Positions 56,731-64,000 of a DNA stretch of 64,000 nucleotides are shown piece after piece. This DNA comes from Phyto melanocephala (lineage: Eukaryota > Arthropoda > Insecta > Diptera > Rhinophoridae). The stretch is taken from the NCBI GenBank assembly GCA_941918925.1, contig OW799234.1, positions 44,422,412 through 44,486,411 of the forward strand, written 5' to 3'. A model generated the notes under the pieces. The model was not told where the DNA came from. It searched no databases and was given only the letters and a program-made list of their open reading frames with translations. The position numbers and the translations under genes are program-made. Within the stretch, counting starts at the first letter, position 1. The number at the start of each line of letters is the position of its first letter.

Positions 56731-56861
56731 TATTGAAAAAGAATATACGTATCAGCACAGTTAATAAATTGTACAAAAATTGATTTAATTTTTATTAAAT
56801 ATTCTTTGAGCGCGTAAATTGAGGTATAAGTGTAATTTATTGTATTAAATTTATTGTATTA

Positions 56862-57985
56862 TTTACGGATATGACAATAAAATGGTTAAGATCATACTTG
56901 TCTTTAAGAACTCAACAAGTTAAGTATGGAAGTGCTACGTCTAATGCTATCAAAGTTCCTTCTGGTGTTCCGCAAGGTAGCCACCTTGGTCCTATTTTAT
57001 TTACCTTATTCATAAACGATCTACCTTCAGTTATTCAGCACTCTAAAGTTTTGATGTATGCCGATGATGTCAAAATTTTTCGTTCTTCTAATAATCCCGA
57101 AGATCAACTTTTCCTTCAATCTGATATTGGCAAATTGGTAAATTGGTGTGAAATCAACTTAATGGAGCTGAATATAAAAAAATGTAAGCATATGTCCTTT
57201 TTCAGAATTAAGAAATTGGATTTATTTTATTGCATAAATGAGTGTAAACTTGATAAAGTTCTGAATTTTCTTGATCTTGGTATTTTGCTTGATCACCAAT
57301 TAAATTTTCGTGACCATATTTCTTTAATTGTTAACAAAGCAAATGGTGTACTTGGATTTTTGAAGAGGTGGTGCAAGGAATTTCTAGATCCTTATATTAC
57401 GAAACAATTATATTCATCGTTAGTTCGACCTATTCTTGAATATGGATCGATTATTTGGGATCCTTGCTATAATATTCATATTGATAGTATCGAGTCTGTA
57501 CAAAAGAAGTTTTTAATATTTTGTCTTCGTGGCCTTGGATGGAATTCGTTTTTACTACCTTCATACGAAAGCAGACTCTGTCTTATAAAATTACCAACTT
57601 TAAAAAGTCGTCGTTCAATGCTGAGTTTTTCTTTTGTGCTGGGCCTAATTCAAGGCGATATCGACTCAGAATTCCTGCTAAGTAAAATATCTTTTAATGT
57701 TCCAACCAGACCAACTCGAAATTTCCGTTTTATTAACTTAAAATACTATAGAACCAACTATGCTAATAATGATCCTCTTCGTCGTATATGTGAAAACTTT
57801 AATAATTATTATCACCTTATTGGCCTTAATGAAAGTAAAGAAATTGTTAAAAGAAATATCATTTTATATTTAAATCGTTGAATTATTATTGAATATTTAT
57901 TTTATATATAACCTTAATTTTGTTTTGTTATTTTACATACTTTAGTCTGTAAGGATTATTATCTATAGACAATAAATTAAATAAA
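56862..57985 (+). mobile_element. CR1-like element, 5'-truncated copy, opposite orientation
   Basis: Starts abruptly at TTACGGATATGACAATAAAATGG, equivalent to 53957 of the minus copy. It continues to the same 3' UTR (CTTTAGTCTGTAAGGATT) and ends in TAAATAAATAAAAA at about 57985. A 5' truncation is usual for LINE insertions. It lies head-to-head with the near-full-length copy at its 5' end. Confidence 0.85.
56871..57881 (+). CDS. RT C-terminal part of the truncated CR1-like copy
   Basis: 336 codons open from MTIKWLRSYLS to the stop at 57879-57881. It has SGVPQGSHLGPILFTLFI, YADDVKIF and the full C-terminal region but not the earlier RT blocks. About 97% identical to the minus copy in the shared part. 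It cannot be autonomous. Confidence 0.8.
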   Translation: MTIKWLRSYLSLRTQQVKYGSATSNAIKVPSGVPQGSHLGPILFTLFINDLPSVIQHSKVLMYADDVKIFRSSNNPEDQLFLQSDIGKLVNWCEINLMELNIKKCKHMSFFRIKKLDLFYCINECKLDKVLNFLDLGILLDHQLNFRDHISLIVNKANGVLGFLKRWCKEFLDPYITKQLYSSLVRPILEYGSIIWDPCYNIHIDSIESVQKKFLIFCLRGLGWNSFLLPSYESRLCLIKLPTLKSRRSMLSFSFVLGLIQGDIDSEFLLSKISFNVPTRPTRNFRFINLKYYRTNYANNDPLRRICENFNNYYHLIGLNESKEIVKRNIILYLNR

Positions 57986-58430
57986 TAAAAAAAATAAAAA
58001 AGTAGTTGTTATTGTAAACGAGAGAAATAAAAACACATGCAATTTTATTGTTGTAAATATTGATGAACTGTTATGTTTGTTTTTATTATTTTTACTTTCG
58101 ATTTTTATTTTTATTTACAAGCAAAAGAAACAAGTTCAAAGGTACTTATGTATGTATGTATGTATATTAATGTTATATTTAAGATTTTTAGTTTTATGAG
58201 TCTTACAGAAAATAAAACGATTTATGACAGCGTAATTAAAAACACGTTTAACTCGCACGACGATCGATCGATATACCCTTGTACGTTTTTTGGATGAAAA
58301 AGAACGCAATACAAACAAACTGATTCATTCAATTCTTTGGAGTACGCAAGCCAATGAGTATTCATTTGTAGCCAATAGTGACAAAATTTTCTTTTTAGGT
58401 CAGCGGAAGCAGTTATTTAGCATTTCTCTT
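57986..58430. other. No recognisable feature
   Basis: AT-rich, with a TATG microsatellite (58147-58165). Weak frames on both strands are not supported. Confidence 0.4.
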
Positions 58431-58617
58431 TAAGCACTGTCATCCATTACAAATACGCGACCAACCCTCTGTCCAATATCATTTATAGGCCAATTTTCAG
58501 CAAAATCTTCCCCCATTGCTTCTTGGTTCACTGGATCTAATACCACTGGTTCTTGTGACAAGGAATCGCATAAATTTTTTTCTTGTGTCCCTTTCCGACC
58601 TATAGCTGATCCAAGAA
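58431..58617 (-). pseudogene. Unassigned 61-codon coding segment, possibly hAT N-terminal
   Basis: A minus frame with non-random composition: QEPVVLDPVNQEAMGEDF and ENWPINDIGQRVGRVF, ending at TAA 58433-58431. The same frame continues as REMLNNCFR. The W-P-x-DIG pattern recalls the stretch before the TTF zinc finger in ZMYM1-like hAT transposases. It could therefore be part of the gene whose start lies at 61104 and whose end lies at 51941. Inference only. Confidence 0.35.
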
Positions 58618-58698
58618 AAAGATTTATCTAAATGTTTGAATTCTGTTATTTCTGTGTACATAGAACATTTTAAAATATTTTGTTTTGTCAGTAGGACC

Positions 58699-60962
58699 CT
58701 TTATCCTTTTTTTCAGGATACGCACAATTGTTGCAGTCCGGTGTTATTTCCAAATAAAAAATCAATCTCTTTGAAACAATGTTATTTATTTTTATTTTTC
58801 AGTGTGGTATTTTACAAAACAATTTTGTTTTTTACTTAGACATAAATATACTTGACATTTTGAACAATATATACGCGTTCTTGATTTACATCCGACAAGT
58901 CGGCAGCATCTTGCTGATGACAAATCATGCTCATGAGGCCAGTGTTTGTATCCATCAAGTCTTTTGTCTTGGCATGGTTGTTCAGATGGACGATATTTTG
59001 TGGCAATATTCTGGGGTTCTTCAACTTCAGATTCATATTCAATATTTTTCTTTTTATCTATAGCTACTAGTTGTTTTGCTAATGCTATTTTAAAACTTAA
59101 CAAGTCATGAGTATTTTTTCGAAGTTGGGAATTTATTTTGCAATGATCTCTGTATTGAATCCAGGCGTTGCAGCAAACAAGATCAATGAAATGTATAAAA
59201 ACTTTTAAAGTCCATTTTCGAGTTTTAAAAAATCACCTGTATAATTTCATTAATTGATCGCAAACATCAACACCGCCCATATACTTGTTGTATTCCCTAA
59301 CGATTCTGGGAGCTGGAACTTCCACATACCTTTTCTCTTTTTTTTCCCAGCGTTTCACGTGTTCAACTGGGCCACACCTGTAAGCTGAAGATGCAAGAAT
59401 TACCGACTTTGAATCTTTCCACTGCACCACGACAATATTGTCTTCACTATGGCAAATTCCTCCATATCACCCCTTTTCATGTGTTTCTCATGCGTGAAAT
59501 GTACTTTTTTTACTCTATTCCTCATTATTGTTCCACTAGCATAAATTCCACGTTTCAACAGAACTTGTAATAGTGGTATTGTCGTGAAATAACGGTAAAA
59601 AAACAGTTTGGAAACTTCAGGAAGTGTTTCAGCCAAAAGCAAAACAAAGCCTGGTCCTTATCCTAAATTCGTGCATGGAAGTGGTGTAAGCATGGCTTGA
59701 TATATCTCAAAATCAAGGACCAGCTCGTCAGAGGTTGTTAGAACTTCGTTTTTTAATCCCACTCCTCTAGGTTTATTTGGGAGGCTTTGTCTAACAGGGC
59801 ACCGACCGGTGAATGTTATCATTTGATCGTCTATTGAGTAATTAGCGTTGCATTTTCTTGGAATATTTCTACAAGCAGATCTGACACGTTCAAGTAACGG
59901 ATTTATTTTCCAAAACACGTTTGATTTTTTCTCTGCATCCGTTACCTCATTGTTGTCTACCACATGTAGACACATGCGCAAGAGAAAGAATCGATCTCGG
60001 ATCATGGTATCAGCTACAATAAGGAGTCTTGTGGTATTCTCCCAGTACATGCGTAGCCTTGGATAACGAATGACGATACCAAAAAAATTTTTTATTTCAG
60101 CTACTGATGCTCCCACTGCTTTGCCCTTCTCGGCAACATGATACCTGTTGGTGTACTCCGTAACTTTTTCTAAAAATTCATCATTGAAATACACGGAAAA
60201 ATAATGATAAGGGGTCTCTATAGGTGTGTTTGTGTCCACAGTTGTGCAAGAGCTGCTTTCCAACTGAATCTCAAACGGCCTTCTTTTCCAAATATCACGA
60301 CGATTAGCAGTTTGACTTACATCTGGTGGTGTCTCTGAAAGAGCATTTACCTCTTCTTCATTGTCGCTTTCCTGGTCTGCCAAATCATTTGTTACAACGG
60401 GTAATTCCCAAGTTGCATCCCCACACTCATCATCACTACTAAAATCTTCCAAATCCGAATTTAAAAGTTCAGCTAAAATATCGTCTTCAGATAGTCCATC
60501 TAAGAAGGAGAACAAAAAAAAGTTTACATATTTTTATAATAAATATTGCCCTTACACGCACAATTGTAGCACTTCAAAATAATTTGACGTAAAAACATCA
60601 AAAAGCTCAAAATTATTACGAAATAACACTTTACATACAATATTTAATATTTTTTCTTATTGAAAACACTTGTTTAATAAAATATTCCACAATTTAATTA
60701 CTTTTAATTTATATGCAAACTTACCCTTTCGACTCATTTTTTCAACTGGGCAAAGTACACATCTAAAACTTCGAAATTAATATGAAAAAACAAAAACTAA
60801 TAACGGTTCTTTCCAATGATCAACAAAAACAAAGCATACACAATTGTGTTTTGCCGGTCTTATCGCTATAAATTAAAATCGTTATAAATTAAAGAAATTA
60901 TAGAGACTTAAACTTACCCACACAATTGTGCGTACACGGCCGGAAAGGGGTATAGCCTCCTG
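58699..60962 (-). mobile_element. piggyBac-type transposon, inactive
   Basis: The ends share CCCTTT followed at 11-20 bp by ACGCACAATTGT: CCCTTTATCC...GATACGCACAATTGT from 58699 and, inverted, CCCTTTCCGGCCGTGTACG from about 60962. More ACAATTGTG motifs lie subterminally (60555, 60835). No TTAA is seen at the edges, so the target duplication has decayed or the borders are a few bases off. It encodes a broken transposase on the minus strand. Confidence 0.7.
58792..60737 (-). pseudogene. piggyBac transposase with a lost catalytic residue
   Basis: Exon 1 (60737-60725) encodes MSRK. After a 225-bp GT-AG intron, exon 2 starts at 60499 (DGLSEDDILAELLNSD, acidic N-terminus). Catalytic positions: Asp in YSIDDQMITFTGR; the second position is Tyr in KLFFYRYFTTIPLL where the family has Asp; Asp in NKYMGGVDVCDQLM. 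The frame is broken by TAA near 59656, a frameshift near 59440 and TGA at 59232-59230. The C-terminus has a Cys-rich zinc domain (CCRLVGCKSRTRIYCSKC) to 58792. Confidence 0.85.
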
Positions 60963-61104
60963 ATTTGGTTGAAGCTTGCGTTTTTTACTAACACCAATTC
61001 CTAAAAATAATAATTTTTAGTTTAAATTATGATAATGAAATACATTGTTTGTGTTTCATATATAATAATTAAAACTCACCGGTGAAAAAGTTGCGTATAT
61101 CCAT
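60963..61104 (-). pseudogene. Start of a gene interrupted by the piggyBac (hAT-like N-terminus)
   Basis: Exon 1 (61104-61080) encodes MDIRNFFT with a GTGAGT donor. A 77-bp intron with an ATTTTTAG acceptor leads to exon 2 from 61000, continuing GIGVSKKRKLQPNQEAI until the piggyBac end at 60962. MDIR-FF starts followed by a KKRK basic patch are common in ZMYM1-like hAT proteins, matching the C-terminal half at 51941-52820. This part is good splice-wise, but the function is inferred. Confidence 0.5.
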
Positions 61105-61780
61105 TTGAATTTTTTATTTTATTTTTAAATATTAAACGCTAAACACTTGTGACACGATTAAAAGTTTACTTAAAACTAAACAACAGATGTAATTTCCAAA
61201 TGAAGCAAAACGCGAAAACAAATGTATAACGGTATTTCTTGCAAAAAGAAACTAGTAAAAAACAAAAAACGCGAGAAATTTCACACGTATTCTTAGCCTC
61301 TTTAATTTAGTTGTCGATGAGACAGAGAATTTACCCAGCAAACAAACGTGTTTCATTTCAAATAAATGATGTTATGCTAAAATATATATAAACAGGAACG
61401 AATACTTCGATAGTAGCATATTATTCTTATTCCCTTAGTTAAGTAATACACAATTTGCAAAACATTTTTACCTCAAATGCGTAAAATATTAAATAAGGAA
61501 ATGTAATGCACCATTATATTTCAAGCGCTTGCCTTTGTGTGTGGTGGGTACTTCTGCCATCTCGCTAATAATAATAATAAGCATTAATACGAGCACAGTT
61601 TTAGTTGTGCCCACCACTGACATAAAACCAATGAGTATCACCCCTTTCTGACTAGGCAAGTCACTTGCGCAAGTTAGTTTTTATTTTCTTTTATTTTTCT
61701 TTAAACTTGCTTTCACGTTCAGATTCAGCAATTGACTTGCCCAAGTTTCGTTCTCTTTTACTTATTATACTCTTCACACC
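61105..61780. other. No recognisable feature
   Basis: AT-rich DNA upstream of the preceding gene start; a promoter could lie here but none can be shown. ACTAGGCAAGTCACTTGCGC and TTGACTTGCCCAAG (61652-61745) form a loose inverted pair. Confidence 0.4.
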
Positions 61781-61851
61781 TTACTTCACACAGTGAAAAA
61801 GGGTATATATAGGTTTGTCATTCCGTTTGAAATTTATACAATTATCAATTA
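61781..61851 (-). repeat. Mini-me-like subfamily A-prime terminus
   Basis: CTTCACACAGTGAAAAAGGG, TATATATAGGTTTGTCATTCC and GAAATTTATACAATTATCA. The terminal 70 bp of the repeat, cut off by the Transib-type end at 61852. Confidence 0.6.
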
Positions 61852-62250
61852 CACTGCTCTGCAAAAAATAATTTTTTGTCTTCCCATTTAATAAAACTAT
61901 GTGGACTATATGGATTTTGACGCGCTAAACTCAAATACATTGTCGGTTTTTTCCCATCAGATCGGGATTTTTTTTTTATGGGCGTGGCAAGTTTTCCCCC
62001 CTAAATTAGTCAGGTACGGACACATATTTAATCCTAACTCTAGAACCAGTCATCCGATTTTCAAAAATAAAACACCAAAAAATGTGTAACAAAATTGTAT
62101 TTATTTTAGTGGAATACAATTTTTCTCTATCTCTTATCGTTTTGGAGTTATTTAGAAATTAATGGAGGAAAAATTTTTTTTTCGTGCAAAATTCTTAATA
62201 TTTTTCAAATTAAAAATGGAATTAAAAAAAATATAACGCAAATATTCAAC
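61852..62250 (-). mobile_element. Transib-type terminus, third occurrence
   Basis: Begins CACTGCTCTGCAAAAAATAA. The next 180 bp are the inverse of 22905-23094 (ACTATGTGGACTATATGGATT, TTTGACGCGCTAAACTC, GACGATCTGATGGG-like, GGGCGTGGC, CCCCCCTAAATT). Further in, GAGTTATTTAGAAATTAATGG parallels CATTAAATTTTTAATAACTCC of the 20455-22518 element at 22190-22210. The insertion disrupted a mini-me unit. The other end is not identified and may lie beyond the window. Confidence 0.65.
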
Positions 62251-62689
62251 ATTTTAAGCTTTTTTCTGAGAGCTACTTATATTGGAAATAAAAAAAGCCA
62301 TAAACCATAAAAATCGATTAAAAAATGTGGATTTTATTGTAAATTTACCGCAGGTACCCAATATTTACCAAATATGTGTAATGCAGCACACAAGGTCAGA
62401 GTGGGCGCACTAAAGCGCCTTGTAGCATCAATGAATGGCAACTTTTTACTTCTATCTATTTTCGTACAACAAAAACAAATACAAGCACAAAAATTTGCCA
62501 GATTGTAATTTTGTAGCAACGCCTCGCTTAAAGCACCCACCCTGTCGTCACCCGTAGATAACTTCAAATTACAATAAAAAATTAAAATATTTACAGACTA
62601 TTTTATTTAAAATAACACACAATTTTTGTTAATAATTTTTAATATTTATTTAGGAAACATTGTTAAAATAAAAAAGTAGCTTAAGCTGC
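62251..62689. other. Unassigned DNA between the Transib-type end and a broken gene
   Basis: A 77-codon minus frame (62567-62334) has no recognised pattern. AT-rich DNA lies around 62570-62680. It may be the 3' part of the same element. Confidence 0.35.
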
Positions 62690-64000
62690 CCATGCCCTTC
62701 TGTCCACATCATTCAATTTTGTTCTGAAGACCTCGTCCTTCATAAGCTGTCGTATTTGTGGACCTGCAAATATGCCTTCTTTTACTTTAGCATCTCTGAT
62801 TCTAGGAAATTTGCTCTTAATGTAGGCTTCACCATCCTTGTTCATTGCTTTGACAAAATTTTTCATTAGGCCTGGCTTTATATGAAGAGAAGAGTTTGTT
62901 CCTTTTGTTTTAAAGGCTCTTCTGCTACATTTTTTTCCTGGAATAAAATTTACTCTTTTCGGTCAAATTTTAACATTGTTTCTCTTTTGCGCGGCTATCC
63001 CATTTACATAAAAAGCAATAAAACTTAGTATATCCACTTTGTAATCCATTTAACATTGCTACGACTTTAAAATCGTATTCCATGATTCCATGAGTAATGT
63101 GAATATTTAATTTTTTGTAGTATCGTCTTCATGCTACAACAGCTTACTTTCATATTTCTTGCATACGCGAGTGGGACCAATGGAAATTTGTTGCCATTGT
63201 GAAGTAAAAAGGCTTTCAAACTTGTCTTGGATGAATCAATAACAAGCCCCCAATCCTGAGATTTATGACTGAAACACAGTTGTCGCAAAAGTTCATCAGC
63301 ATTATCGCAAAATATCAAACCTTCCTCTTTGCTGAAATATATTAAAAAATTTTGTTCCTTATTTCGAAAGTAAGAGACGTTAACGTCCGTTTGCACCAAA
63401 CTCCATTCTTTTCATTGGGATGCAAGAAGCTCAGTCTTGGTTTTTTTAAAGCCTTGATTTACAAACTAAGTTATTCATATCAGTTTAATTCGGAAAATAA
63501 GGTATATTCGTTGGACTTCCAAATGAATGCGAAGAAACACCCATGCTGGCGTAAGTGGATTCAGTTGCTGCAGAAAGCCCATCTTCTTCGTCGTCTGTAG
63601 GAGGCAATGGAGGTAAAAATTTACTTGTAAATTGGAAAACTGGTCGTTTGACGCATAAAGTATTTGGATATATAACTTTACTTTTTGTTTTTTTTTTCGT
63701 AAACCCACGTGTTTTAGTATGGCAAAAGTAGCAATCATTTTGATGATTTTGTGGTTCACTCCAAATCGCTGGCTTCATAAACGGCAAAGACTAATGACTT
63801 CCTTTTAACCAACCTCTTAAAGACTTACCACAGCTACTACAACATATTTATGGCAGCCGATTTTTGTCTCTATCATCGATAGGAAACCCAAAATAACGGC
63901 AATAAGCATCTTTAAGCCTGGAAGATATTGTCTCCCGTTGAGAACTTAAAGTTAGATCGTCACATATGTAACAAAATAAATTTGAAGATTTGTTACAAAT
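62690..64000 (-). pseudogene. Uncharacterised multicopy invertebrate protein family, broken, runs off the window
   Basis: Minus-strand pieces in order. 64000-63800 has FCYICDDLTLSSQRETISSR and FGFPIDDRDKNRLP-stop-ICCSSCGKSLRGW. 63787-63485 has DCYFCHTKTRGFTKK and PPTDDEEDGLSAATE. 63399-63067 has DWGLVIDSSKTSLKAFLLHN and GNKFPLVPLAYA. 62866-62690 has KEGIFAGPQIRQLMKDEVF. CxxC pairs at the start suggest a zinc-binding N-terminus. I recognise the family as one repeated in insect and cnidarian genomes but know no function. At least two stops, frameshifts and a deletion after 62866. Confidence 0.6.

Larger units (their letters stand above)
52821..56860 (-). mobile_element. CR1/Jockey-group non-LTR retrotransposon, near full length, interrupted
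   Basis: In minus orientation it holds ORF1 (56730-55755), an APE endonuclease (55745-55290), an RT N-terminal part (54946-54546) and the RT core to the C-terminus (54042-52932), then a 3' UTR ending in a TAAATAAATA-type tail at 52821. Two Helitrons (54043-54545, 54951-55280) interrupt ORF2. ORF1 with a PHD-like finger favours the CR1 clade. It inserted into the hAT gene on its left. Confidence 0.8.

Noticed and set aside
62334..62567. 77-codon Cys-containing minus frame
   Set aside because: No family resemblance and no start or splice support; may be part of an element 3' region.

Overview
This is nuclear DNA from an insect, most likely a brachyceran fly. It is very AT-rich. It holds about twenty copies of a dispersed repeat built like the dipteran mini-me elements: a TA-rich stretch, a short core and a GTCY microsatellite. 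It also holds INE-1/DINE-1-like Helitrons and degraded transposases of Harbinger, Transib, P, hAT, piggyBac and mariner type, with 60-360 bp introns and dipteran-style splice sites. No host gene could be identified. Everything that looks like a real reading frame belongs to a transposable element (TE) or to a multicopy family of unknown role.

Layout. 0-9.9 kb: palindromic miniature elements, a 24-bp minisatellite, an unexplained GC-rich stretch with splice-like signals (4.6-5.8 kb) and mini-me-like repeats. 9.96-10.96 kb: a TIR element carrying about ten copies of one 16-mer. 11.4-14.5 kb: mini-me repeats and a hAT C-terminal fragment. 14.68-20.09 kb: a direct tandem duplication of 2,702 bp with a 5-bp microhomology junction. 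Each unit holds a mini-me element, a hAT inside it and a second mini-me inside the hAT. 19.66-20.43 kb: a Helitron. 20.455-22.518 kb: a Transib-type element with CAC-starting TIRs, a 5-bp CACCG target duplication and a truncated transposase. 23.22-28.67 kb: an unclassified TIR element into which two Harbinger elements inserted, one full-length with two genes and one an internal-deletion derivative. A second copy of the host element at 49.86-51.79 kb supplies the empty sites. 28.87-30.58 kb: a P-type element with a THAP-like exon and an 8-bp target duplication. 32.15-33.25 kb: a 118-bp tandem array. 33.3-42.4 kb: mini-me-like families with a nested Helitron and a mariner. 43.7-44.8 kb: a hAT relic. 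45.4-46.6 kb: a mariner-type relic. 47.1-49.2 kb: a region marked by six copies of GTTACGGACGTTAC and split by a Helitron. 51.9-61.1 kb: pieces of a ZMYM1-like hAT gene, a head-to-head pair of CR1/Jockey-like retrotransposons, two Helitrons and a dead piggyBac. 61.85-64 kb: a second Transib-type terminus followed by a broken gene of an uncharacterised invertebrate family that runs off the window.

The strongest results are insertion events provable from the sequence alone: target duplications, empty sites and nesting order. They give a relative history of at least six layers of transposition. The most unusual items are the Transib/RAG-like element with its RSS-heptamer-like end, the unclassified CACGCAAAG element, the 16-mer-rich TIR element and the GTTACGGACGTTAC region. 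All boundaries were read by eye and no database search was run.
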